This document shows positions 14,310 to 21,362 of a DNA stretch of 27,795 bases, one piece after another. Source of the DNA: DATADD01 sp046262355 (GTDB lineage Bacteria > Actinomycetota > CADDZG01 > WHSQ01). A model generated the notes under the pieces. It was not told the origin of the DNA. It searched no databases and saw only the letters and a list, made by a program, of their open reading frames with translations. The translations under genes were made by a program, and so were the position numbers. Location: assembly GCA_046262355.1 (NCBI GenBank), contig JBHEMX010000097.1, positions 1 to 27,795 on the forward strand. Reading direction: 5' to 3'. The first letter of the stretch is position 1; each line of letters begins with the position of its first letter.

Positions 14310-15851
14310 GTGAAACCGCAGGCGATTGCTACCGTTTGGCCTGGCCGCAGAGTAGCAGGTGGCCTAAGGCATCCTCTTCGACAAGGAGCCACCACGACAC
14401 CCGAACGACTGGTTGATGAGGGATCCTTCAGACCGGCTGAGGACGACCTCCGTACCGGCGACCCGCTCGGTTATCCCGGCTATCCGGATGTCGTCGCCGG
14501 GATCCGCGCCGCGACGGGAACAGACGAGTCGGTGGTCGTCGGAAGCGCCTCGATCGGGGGCCACGACGTGGAGCTCGCCGCGTTCCGGTTCGGGTTCATC
14601 GGCGCCACCATGGGCGAGGTCGCGGGAGAACGGCTCGCGCGCGGGCTCGAGCGTGCGAGCCGTTCGAAGGTCCCCTTCGTCCTCGCGACCGCGACCGGCG
14701 GAGCGCGCATGCAGGAGGGCATGCGCGCTCTCGTGCAGATGCCCAAGGTCGTGTGTGCCCGTCTCGAGCTGGCGGAGGCCCACCAGCCTCTGGTGGCGGC
14801 GCTCGGCGATCCCACCATGGGCGGCGTCCTTGCGAGCATCGCGGCGCTCGCCGACGTCACGTTCGCTCAAACCGGCGCCATGGTCGGGTTCGCCGGGCCG
14901 CGTCTCGTGCAGCGCTTCACGCACCGGCCTCTGGCCGCCGGGTCGCACACTGCCGAGAGCGCGCTCGAGCACGGCCTCGTGGACGCGGTCGTGCCCTCCG
15001 TCGGCATGGGTTCGTCGCTCGCACACGTGCTTGCGATCCTGCGCCGGGACGAACCTCGCGCCGCCCACGATCCCGGCCCACCCGCCTTACCAGGCGCCCC
15101 TGGCGCGCCCGGGGCGCCGCGGGCGGACGCGTGGGACGTGGTTCGAGCCGCGCGCGCCGGCGACCGCCCGACCGGGAGGGAGCTGATCGACTCCCTCGCC
15201 GACGGCGCCGTGATCCTGCGCGGCGACCGGGCCGGATCAGACGACCCGGGCCTGCATGCGGCGCTGGCGAGGATCGGCGGGCGGCGCGCCGTGGTGCTCG
15301 CGCTCGACCGTCGCAGCGCGCCCGGTCCCGCGGCCTGCCGTAAGGCGCTGCGCTGCCTCCGCATCGCCGAGCGTCTGCACATCCCGGTCGTGACGCTGAT
15401 AGACACGCCCGGATTCGACCCCTCCGAGAGCTCCGAGGCGGGCGGCATCGCGTGGAGCATCGCGGGGCTCCTGGAGGCGATGCTCACGCTGTCCGTCCCG
15501 AGCCTTGCGGTGGTGACCGGGGAGGGCGGAAGCGGAGGCGCTCTGGCGCTGGCTACGGCCGACAGGCTGATCGCGTTCTCCGATTCGACCTTCTCCGTCA
15601 TCGGACCCGAGTCGGCGGCCGAGATCCTGTGGCGCGACCCGGGGCGCGCGCCGGAGGCGGCGCGCCTCCTCAAGCTCACCGCGCACGATTTGGTGCGGCT
15701 CGGGATCGCCGACGCCGTAGTCGAGGGCCCCCCGGGGCCCCAGCGGCTTCGAGCTGCGGTTCTCCATCACCTCGAGCGGGTGAGCGCGACCTCCGGCGCC
15801 CCGAGCGAGGTGCGGGCGCGCCGGAGGCGACGCTGGAGACGGCGTGGCTGA
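14310..15851 (+). CDS. accDA: Fused AccD-AccA carboxyltransferase of acetyl/acyl-CoA carboxylase
   Basis: The 513-aa protein joins a beta-like half (residues ~35-245: LVDEGSF, GDPLGYPGYPD, GFIGATMGEVAGE, ATATGGARMQEG) to an alpha-like half (~272-500: TGRELIDSLAD, LIDTPGFDPS, VTGEGGSGGALAL, VIGPESAAEILWRD) through a PGAPGAPGAP linker. It transfers carboxyl from carboxybiotin to acetyl- or another acyl-CoA. The N-terminal Cys4 zinc ribbon of classical AccD is absent. The start is uncertain: GTG 14310 has GGAG at 8 nt, but homology begins at residue ~30, right where an ACG (14394) follows a strong AAGGAG at 5-nt spacing. It is divergent from the B12 protein and overlaps the next gene by 8 nt. 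Biotin carboxylase and carrier genes are not in the window. Confidence 0.9.
   Translation: MKPQAIATVWPGRRVAGGLRHPLRQGATTTPERLVDEGSFRPAEDDLRTGDPLGYPGYPDVVAGIRAATGTDESVVVGSASIGGHDVELAAFRFGFIGATMGEVAGERLARGLERASRSKVPFVLATATGGARMQEGMRALVQMPKVVCARLELAEAHQPLVAALGDPTMGGVLASIAALADVTFAQTGAMVGFAGPRLVQRFTHRPLAAGSHTAESALEHGLVDAVVPSVGMGSSLAHVLAILRRDEPRAAHDPGPPALPGAPGAPGAPRADAWDVVRAARAGDRPTGRELIDSLADGAVILRGDRAGSDDPGLHAALARIGGRRAVVLALDRRSAPGPAACRKALRCLRIAERLHIPVVTLIDTPGFDPSESSEAGGIAWSIAGLLEAMLTLSVPSLAVVTGEGGSGGALALATADRLIAFSDSTFSVIGPESAAEILWRDPGRAPEAARLLKLTAHDLVRLGIADAVVEGPPGPQRLRAAVLHHLERVSATSGAPSEVRARRRRRWRRRG
15094..15133. repeat. GC-rich mini-repeat, copy in accDA linker
   Basis: The sequence around GGCGCGCCCGGGGCGCCGCG encodes the PGAP linker and closely resembles the two tandem units at 15853-15930, differing mainly by small indels. 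Confidence 0.45.
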
Positions 15852-16725
15852 CGACCCCGGGCGCGCCGGGGCTGCCGCGGGCGGCGTGGCCGACCCCGGG
15901 CGCGCCGGGGCTGCCGCGGTCGGCATGGGCGGCGACCTGCAGGGGCGCCGGACGACCGGCGCGGCTCGGCGCGCCAAGCTGAGGCGCCGGCGCACCGCGC
16001 GCGTCGCAGCGGTTGCGACGACGCTGGCGATCGTCGTGGCGCTCGCTCTGTCCGCGACCTCTGTGACCACGGAGGCGCCGAGCGAGAGCGAGGCCGCCGC
16101 AGCCCCCTCTCTTCCCGAGGGCTGCGAGCGGCAGGAGCGTCGGCAGCCGTCTGCCCCCAGCTTTGACGCCCCGCAACAGGTCCTCGAGGCCGGCCGCGAC
16201 CTCGGCGCCGTAATCCACACGTCCTGCGGCGACCTCGCGCTCGACCTGTTCGAGGACGAAGCGCCCGGCAATGTCAACAGCTTCGTGTTCCTCGCTCGGC
16301 GCGGCTTCTACGAGGGTCTGCCGTTCCATCGCGTCGAGAAGGAGTCTGTGCTCCAGAGCGGAGACCCCAACGGGGCCAACCTCGACCCGCCCGACGGTCC
16401 CGGCTACACCGTGGACGACGAGCTCGCCTCGGCCCACTTCGACAGGTACGTCTACGGGGTCGTCGGCATGGCCAACGCCGGCCCGGACACCGCCGGCAGC
16501 CAGTTCTTCATAGTCGTGCACGACCCGGAGGGCGCGCTCGAGGGCGACCCGGAGCCGGCCGGGTTCCGCCCGCGCTACACGATCATCGGGCGCGTGGACC
16601 GCTCCTCGTGGGACACGCTCGCGCGCCTCGCGAGCGTCGACACGAAGGGCGGCATCGATCCGGTGGAGTCGGTTGAGCCGGTGATCCCTGTCCTCGTCGA
16701 CTCGATCGACGTCGTCGCCCGCTGA
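15844..16725 (+). CDS. Membrane-anchored cyclophilin-type peptidyl-prolyl isomerase
   Basis: The 293-aa protein has a low-complexity Ala/Gly/Arg N-terminus (~1-45), one hydrophobic segment (VAAVATTLAIVVALALSATSV, about residues 53-73) preceded by Arg/Lys, and a C-terminal cyclophilin domain (~120-290). The domain shows LPFHRVEKESVLQSGDPNG (catalytic Arg and Gln) and GVVGMANAGPDTAGSQFFI. The positive-inside rule puts the catalytic domain outside the membrane, where it would help fold exported proteins. I take GTG 15844, which has GGAG at 5 nt and overlaps the accDA stop; ATG 15925 is the alternative and would drop the 13-residue tandem repeat. It is followed by a terminator-like region before hypF. 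Confidence 0.87.
   Translation: MADDPGRAGAAAGGVADPGRAGAAAVGMGGDLQGRRTTGAARRAKLRRRRTARVAAVATTLAIVVALALSATSVTTEAPSESEAAAAPSLPEGCERQERRQPSAPSFDAPQQVLEAGRDLGAVIHTSCGDLALDLFEDEAPGNVNSFVFLARRGFYEGLPFHRVEKESVLQSGDPNGANLDPPDGPGYTVDDELASAHFDRYVYGVVGMANAGPDTAGSQFFIVVHDPEGALEGDPEPAGFRPRYTIIGRVDRSSWDTLARLASVDTKGGIDPVESVEPVIPVLVDSIDVVAR
15853..15930 (+). repeat. 39-bp in-frame tandem repeat in the cyclophilin N-terminus
   Basis: Two near-identical units of 39 bp (starting at 15853 and 15892) share CCCCGGGCGCGCCGGGGCTG and following bases. They encode two copies of a 13-residue DPGRAGAAAGGVA-like unit when read from GTG 15844. Confidence 0.75.
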
Positions 16726-16731
16726 GCGAGC

Positions 16732-16770
16732 GGGGCAAGGGGCAGACCCGGGGGGCAAGGGGCAGATCGG
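16732..16770. repeat. 20-bp tandem repeat downstream of the cyclophilin gene
   Basis: GGGCAAGGGGCAGA occurs twice with a period of 20 bp, just after the cyclophilin stop. The gene-free stretch 16726-16909 also holds a CACGCC-T-GGCGTG inverted repeat (16801-16813) and the hairpin at 16840-16859. Confidence 0.7.
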
Positions 16771-16839
16771 GACGCCCGGTCCGAACTTCTTGCGATCGTG
16801 CACGCCTGGCGTGTCCAACTGCAAGGAGAAGCGGAAAAG

Positions 16840-16859
16840 GCGGGGCGGGCGCGCCCCGC
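16840..16859. terminator. Strong GC hairpin between cyclophilin and hypF genes
   Basis: GCGGGGCG (16840-16847) pairs with CGCCCCGC (16852-16859) around a GGCG loop: eight perfect GC pairs. Reading minus, CTTTTCC follows the stem; reading plus, a C-rich TCCTCC tract follows. It probably separates the cyclophilin transcript from hypF. Confidence 0.5.
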
Positions 16860-16909
16860 TCCTCCCCCCGGCGCGCCGCCCCGGCTCGCCGCGGCGCGAC
16901 GATCGGTGC

Positions 16910-19207
16910 GTGGCGATCGGGGAGGTCTCGAGGAAGCGCCTGCGGGTGCGGGGCATCGTGCAGGGGGTCGGGTTCCGCCCCTTCGTGTACGGGCTCGCCA
17001 CGCGCCTCGAGCTCGGCGGCTTCGTGCTCAACGATGCCGCCGGGGTCCTCATCGAGATACAGGGGCCGGTCAACGCGCTCGAGGCCTTCCGTGCCCGGCT
17101 CACCGCAGAGCTGCCTCCCCTGGCGCTGGTCGAGGCGATCGACGAGGAGGACGCTCCGGTCGCGGCCGGCGGCTCGTTCGAGATCCGGGCGAGCGACGGA
17201 GCCGGCGCGTCGCGCGCTCCCGTCTCGGCCGACGTCGCCACCTGCGTCGCCTGTCTGGAGGAAGTTCTGGACCCGCGCGCGCGCCGTCACGGCTACGCCT
17301 TCACGAACTGCACGAACTGCGGACCCAGGTTCACGATCACAAGGCGCGTCCCGTACGACCGCCCCGGCACGACGATGGCGCGCTTCACCATGTGCGCCGA
17401 CTGCGCACGCGAGTATGAGGACCCACGCGACCGGCGGTTCCACGCTCAGCCGATCGCGTGTCCAGAGTGCGGCCCGGAGCTTGGGCTACTCGACGACCGC
17501 GGCCGTCCGCTCACCGACGATCCGATCGCGGGCGTCGCGGCCCTCCTGCGCGCCGGCCGCATCGTCGCCATCAAGGGCCTCGGCGGCTATCACCTCGCCT
17601 GCGACGCGACCAACGAGGTCGCCGTAGCGGAGCTGCGGCGCAGGAAGCATCGAGAGGAGAAGCCCTTCGCAGTCATGGTCCCCCACCTCGAGGCTGCGTG
17701 CCGCGTCGCCGAGACGACGCCGGACGAGACGGCCACGCTGGCGTCTCGGCGGCGCCCGATCGTCCTCGTGCAGCGCCGGCGGGGCGCGCCGATCGCTCCC
17801 TCGGTTGCACCCGGCAACCGGCAGCTCGGCATCATGCTGCCCTACACGCCGCTGCACCACCTCCTCATGCGGCGGTTCCGCCGTCCGATCGTGCTGACTT
17901 CCGGCAACCTCTCCGACGAGCCGATCGCTTACCGGGACGAGGACGCGCTCGAGCGCCTCGCCGGCATCGCGGATGCCTTCTTGGTGCACGACAGGGAGAT
18001 ACACGTCCGCTGCGACGACTCCGTTGTTCGAGTGATCGACGGCGACGACTATCCGCTGCGGCGCGCCCGCGGCTATGCGCCCGAGCCGCTGACCGTCCGC
18101 CCTGCCTTCATCCGTCCCGTTTTAGCGGCGGGCCCCGAGCTCAAGCACACCTTCTGTCTCGGCGTCGGTGAGCGCGCGATCCTCTCCCACCACATCGGCG
18201 ACCTCGAGACGTGGGAGGCCATGTCCGCTTTCATGGAGGGCGTCGAGCACTTCAAGCGCGTCTTCGATGTGGAGCCGGAGGTCGTCGCCCACGACCTCCA
18301 TCCCGAGTACCTGTCCACGAAGTGGGCGCAGTCGCTCGACGGCGTGGAACGGTCCCCGGTGCAACACCACCACGCGCATATCGCGTCGTGCCTCGTCGAC
18401 AACCGGCGCGCCGACAGGGTCATCGGACTAGCGCTGGACGGCACGGGCTTCGGCGACGACGGCGCCATCTGGGGCTGCGAGGTCCTGGCCTGCGACCTCA
18501 CCGGGTACAAGCGGGTTGCGCATCTCCGCTACGTCCCACTGGCCGGAGGCGCCGCCGCGGTCCGGGAGCCGTGGCGCATGGCCGCTACCTACCTCGACGC
18601 GGCCTTCGGGGAGAGGGCGCGCACACTCGACCTCGACTTCGTGCGGCGCACGGGGCAACGATGGGCTCCGATACTGAGCCTCGCGCGCACAGGCACCAAC
18701 GCGCCGCCGACCTCGAGCGCGGGGCGGTTGTTCGACGCCGCAGCGGCGCTCTGCGGCGTGCGCGAGCGCGTGAGCTACGAAGGCCAGGCGGCCGCGGAGC
18801 TCGAGCAGCTGGCCGACCCGAAGGTCACCTTCGGCTATCACTGCACCCTCCGGGGCGACGAGCTCGACGGGGTCGAGCTTGTCGCGGCGCTCGCCGAGGA
18901 CCGCGCGCGCGGCACCTCGCCGGCGGAAGCGGCCGCAGCGTTCCACAACGGACTCGCCGCCGCCCTCGTGTCCGCCTGCGAGAACGTGCGGGCCGGCACC
19001 GGACTGAGCACCGTGGCCCTGTCCGGCGGGACGTGGCAGAACCTCCTCTTGCTCCGGCGCACCCGCATGGGGCTCCGAGCCGGGGGATTCGAGGTCCTCA
19101 TCCATCACAGGGTCCCGCCCAACGATGGCGGCATCTCGCTGGGTCAGGCAGCGATCGCCAACGCGTGCATCGAGAGAGGCTCCCGCAGGGCCGAACGAGA
19201 TGGCTAG
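16910..19207 (+). CDS. hypF: Carbamoyltransferase HypF ([NiFe]-hydrogenase maturation)
   Basis: HypF converts carbamoyl phosphate to a carbamoyl-adenylate and loads it on HypE, the source of the CN ligands of the NiFe site. The 765-aa protein has all expected domains: N-terminal acylphosphatase-like (RGIVQGVGFRPFVYG), two zinc fingers (CVACLEE...CTNCGP and CADCARE...CPECGP), a YrdC-like domain (KGLGGYHLACDA, RRRKHREEKPFAVM, LTSGNLSDEP) and a Kae1-like domain (VQHHHAHIASCL, ALDGTGFGDDG, LSGGTWQN). I take GTG 16910. No good ribosome binding site precedes it; an in-frame GTG a little downstream, closer to the domain start, is possible, and the open frame to TTG 16790 crosses a terminator-like hairpin. 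It is separated from the hydrogenase operon by one opposite-strand gene. Confidence 0.96.
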   Translation: MAIGEVSRKRLRVRGIVQGVGFRPFVYGLATRLELGGFVLNDAAGVLIEIQGPVNALEAFRARLTAELPPLALVEAIDEEDAPVAAGGSFEIRASDGAGASRAPVSADVATCVACLEEVLDPRARRHGYAFTNCTNCGPRFTITRRVPYDRPGTTMARFTMCADCAREYEDPRDRRFHAQPIACPECGPELGLLDDRGRPLTDDPIAGVAALLRAGRIVAIKGLGGYHLACDATNEVAVAELRRRKHREEKPFAVMVPHLEAACRVAETTPDETATLASRRRPIVLVQRRRGAPIAPSVAPGNRQLGIMLPYTPLHHLLMRRFRRPIVLTSGNLSDEPIAYRDEDALERLAGIADAFLVHDREIHVRCDDSVVRVIDGDDYPLRRARGYAPEPLTVRPAFIRPVLAAGPELKHTFCLGVGERAILSHHIGDLETWEAMSAFMEGVEHFKRVFDVEPEVVAHDLHPEYLSTKWAQSLDGVERSPVQHHHAHIASCLVDNRRADRVIGLALDGTGFGDDGAIWGCEVLACDLTGYKRVAHLRYVPLAGGAAAVREPWRMAATYLDAAFGERARTLDLDFVRRTGQRWAPILSLARTGTNAPPTSSAGRLFDAAAALCGVRERVSYEGQAAAELEQLADPKVTFGYHCTLRGDELDGVELVAALAEDRARGTSPAEAAAAFHNGLAAALVSACENVRAGTGLSTVALSGGTWQNLLLLRRTRMGLRAGGFEVLIHHRVPPNDGGISLGQAAIANACIERGSRRAERDG

Positions 19208-19253
19208 CTAGCGGAGCCTCGTCGTCCGCGGGTCGGCCGAGAAGCGAGGCCGG

Positions 19254-19832
19254 CTAGATCCCGGGACGGTCGGCGCCACCGGCATCGGCGGCGGGACTGC
19301 GGCGTCCCTCGGTGGCGCGCCATGCCCTGACATCGTCCTCGCCCGCGGGGGTGAACGCGTGTCCGAACAAGGACGCGAGGTAGCTGCGTTCCTCCATGAG
19401 CGCAAAGACGTCGACGCCCGCCCCGAGACACGAAGGAGCGCAGAAGGCTGCACCCGGTGCATTCGGCGCGACGGCCCGGCCGGGGAAGGCGAACAAGGCA
19501 AGGTCTTCAGTGCGATCGTCGAGAACGACATCAGCAGATCCGACGCGCGGAGCAAGCAGGCCGGACAAGCTGCGGCCCTGGGCCGGATCCTGTACGAGGA
19601 GCACTTGGGCGGCGGCCACCGCCACCGTGAACCGAGCGAGGTCCGCGCCGGTCGCCGACTGCAGCACCGAGTGGCGTGCCTGCCCCGGCGCGAGCTCCGC
19701 GATGTCGCCCGGCAGGAGGTCGTCGAGCCAGGTCAACGCGTCGACGCCGGAGACTGCGATCTTCCTCCAACGCGACAGGTCGGCGAACGCCGTTCCCGAG
19801 CTCAGCAGATCGGTGATGTTCGTGTTCCCCAT
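19254..19832 (-). CDS. Short YgfZ/GcvT-like folate-binding-domain protein
   Basis: The 192-aa protein resembles the N-terminal domain of the YgfZ/aminomethyltransferase (GcvT) family: WRKIAVSGVDALTWLDDLLPGDI, LAPGQARHSVLQSATGADLA and the later LLVQDPAQG segment. Typical YgfZ is ~320 aa and carries a KGCYxGQE motif in its second half; neither that motif nor the C-terminal barrel is present here. YgfZ-type proteins support assembly or repair of some Fe-S enzymes with folate. Its position, divergent from the hydrogenase structural genes and just after hypF, suggests a hydrogenase-related function, but this is inference. The ATG start has only a weak purine stretch (GTAGAG). It could also be a decayed full-length gene. 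Confidence 0.65.
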   Translation of the reverse strand: MGNTNITDLLSSGTAFADLSRWRKIAVSGVDALTWLDDLLPGDIAELAPGQARHSVLQSATGADLARFTVAVAAAQVLLVQDPAQGRSLSGLLAPRVGSADVVLDDRTEDLALFAFPGRAVAPNAPGAAFCAPSCLGAGVDVFALMEERSYLASLFGHAFTPAGEDDVRAWRATEGRRSPAADAGGADRPGI

Positions 19833-20244
19833 CTCTACCGCGCAGGATATCGGAGCGCAGCAGGATGGACCGCGCCAGGCACTTCAACTATGCGTGATTC
19901 GTTTGGCGCCGGCGCGGCGAGGGTAGTAGCCTGCACATTCGTCCTGAACGTGCACAACGTCTCTACTTGGGGGACCGGTGTGACAAGACACGTCGCGCAG
20001 GGACACTCGGCACCTCGGGCCCATGAGGTCCCCATCCGCGCGTCGGACGAACAGTTGCGCGATCCACAGCTCGGGGCCGACCCCCGGCGCCGGTCCTCAT
20101 CCTCGGCGCTCCTGACGCCACCGTTCTCGCGCACCGCGGCAGGTTCCCGGCATGCGGCGAGTTCCCTCTGTGAGTAAACCCACTGAGCTTAGAGGTCCGG
20201 CACGAGGAGGGACGTCCTGACCGACGTCCGGAAGGGGGGCGGCT
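19833..20244 (+). promoter_or_regulatory. 412-bp control region upstream of the hydrogenase operon
   Basis: This divergent gap separates the YgfZ-like gene from hhyS and should carry the operon promoter. A weak promoter-like pair is TTGGCG (19903-19908) and TAGTAG (19924-19929), with a short 15-bp spacer. A 65-codon GTG frame (19980-20177, beginning MTRHVAQGHS) is preceded by GGGGGA but has no recognisable motif, so I do not call it a gene. A hairpin lies just before the hhyS ribosome binding site. The length suggests a long leader or several regulator sites. Confidence 0.4.
20210..20229 (+). promoter_or_regulatory. Inverted repeat immediately before the hhyS ribosome binding site
   Basis: GGACGTC (20210-20216) and GACGTCC (20223-20229) form a perfect 7-bp inverted repeat with a CTGACC loop. 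It abuts GGAAGGGGGG (20230-20239), the likely ribosome binding site of GTG 20245, so it could act as a translational hairpin or as an operator. Confidence 0.45.
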
Positions 20245-21312
20245 GTGGCTAGCGCGCTGAAGGAGGAAGAGGCCACCCAGCAGGACGAAACCGTCGTCCA
20301 CATCCTGTGGATCAACGCAGGGTTGAGCTGCGACGGGGACTCGGTGGCTCTCACCGCGGCGACCCAGCCGAGCATCGAGGAGATCGCGCTCGGCGCCTTG
20401 CCCGGTCTTCCCAAGGTGGCAGTGCACTGGCCGCTCATCGACTTCGAATGCGGGCCGATGCAGGGCGCCGACACCTTCATCGAGTGGTTCCACAAGGCCG
20501 ACGCCGGCGAGCTCGAGCCCTTCGTCCTGGTCATCGAGGGCTCGATCCCGAACGAGGCCATTAAGAAAGAGGGCTACTGGTGCGGCTTCGGCAACAATCC
20601 CGCGACCGGTCAGCCGATGACAACGAGCGAGTGGATCGATCGCCTCGCGCCCAAGGCCCTGGCCGTGCTCGCGGCGGGGACCTGTGCGACCTACGGCGGC
20701 ATACATGCCATGGCGGGCAACCCGACGGGCGCCATGGGCGTCCCCGACTACCTGGGATGGGACTGGAGGTCGAAGGCCGGACTCCCGATCGTATGCGTGC
20801 CGGGCTGCCCCATCCAGGGAGACAACCTCTCCGAGACGATTCTGTACCTGCTCTACCAAGCGACCGGACAGGCGCCGATGATCCCGCTCGACGAGGCGCT
20901 GAGGCCGACCTGGCTCTTCGGCGCGACCGTGCACGAGGGATGCGACCGCGCGGGCTACTACGAGCAAGGTGACTTCGCCGTCGAGTACGGCTCTCCCAAG
21001 TGCCTCGTGAAGCTCGGGTGCTGGGGTCCCGTGGTGAAGTGCAACGTCCCCAAGCGGGGCTGGATAAACGGCGTCGGTGGATGCCCCAACGTCGGCGGCA
21101 TCTGCATCGCGTGCACGCAGCCCGGCTTCCCCGACAAGTTCATGCCGTTCATGGACGAACCACCCGGCAGCACGGTCTCGACCGCGGCGAGCGGCATCTA
21201 CGGCATCGCCATACGCAAGCTGCGGAGCATGACGGCCAAGACCGTCGACAAGGAACCGAAATGGAGGACTCCGGGCCGAGAGCTCAAGACGGGGTACAGA
21301 CCTCCTTGGTAG
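20245..21312 (+). CDS. hhyS: Group 1h [NiFe]-hydrogenase small subunit
   Basis: This subunit relays electrons from the NiFe site through three Fe-S clusters. The 355-aa sequence is of the actinobacterial group 1h type (WINAGLSCDGDSVALTAATQPSIE read in two parts). Ligand motifs are C29-D-G-D32, GTCATYGG, VPGCPIQGD, HEGCDRAGYY, KCLVKLGCWGPVVKC and GGCPNVGGICIACTQPGF. D32 stands where most hydrogenases have the second Cys of the proximal cluster, the Asp-ligand feature described for the Ralstonia eutropha enzyme. No Tat signal or C-terminal membrane helix is present, so the protein is not exported by its own signal. GTG 20245 follows GGAAGGGGGG. It is the first gene of the operon; hhyL follows after 50 nt. 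Confidence 0.96.
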   Translation: MASALKEEEATQQDETVVHILWINAGLSCDGDSVALTAATQPSIEEIALGALPGLPKVAVHWPLIDFECGPMQGADTFIEWFHKADAGELEPFVLVIEGSIPNEAIKKEGYWCGFGNNPATGQPMTTSEWIDRLAPKALAVLAAGTCATYGGIHAMAGNPTGAMGVPDYLGWDWRSKAGLPIVCVPGCPIQGDNLSETILYLLYQATGQAPMIPLDEALRPTWLFGATVHEGCDRAGYYEQGDFAVEYGSPKCLVKLGCWGPVVKCNVPKRGWINGVGGCPNVGGICIACTQPGFPDKFMPFMDEPPGSTVSTAASGIYGIAIRKLRSMTAKTVDKEPKWRTPGRELKTGYRPPW

Positions 21313-21362
21313 AAAAGGGTCCAGACCGAAGGTCCGAGCGGCGTCAAAGGGAGGCATGACGA

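Noticed and set aside
15676..17241. 521-codon minus-strand frame across cyclophilin and hypF start
   Set aside because: It is antisense to accDA, cyclophilin and hypF and crosses the repeat and hairpin region; composition is Arg/Ala/Ser-rich without domains.
20031..20048. GGGCCC-centred palindrome in the hydrogenase leader as a DosR box
   Set aside because: The spacing between half-sites is two bases too long for the DosR consensus.
19980..20177. 65-codon GTG frame in the hydrogenase leader
   Set aside because: It has a possible ribosome binding site but no hydrophobic segment, motif or recognised relative; kept only as a note to the control region.
19963..21357. 464-codon minus-strand frame opposite hhyS
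   Set aside because: Antisense shadow of a highly conserved hydrogenase gene; no family resemblance.
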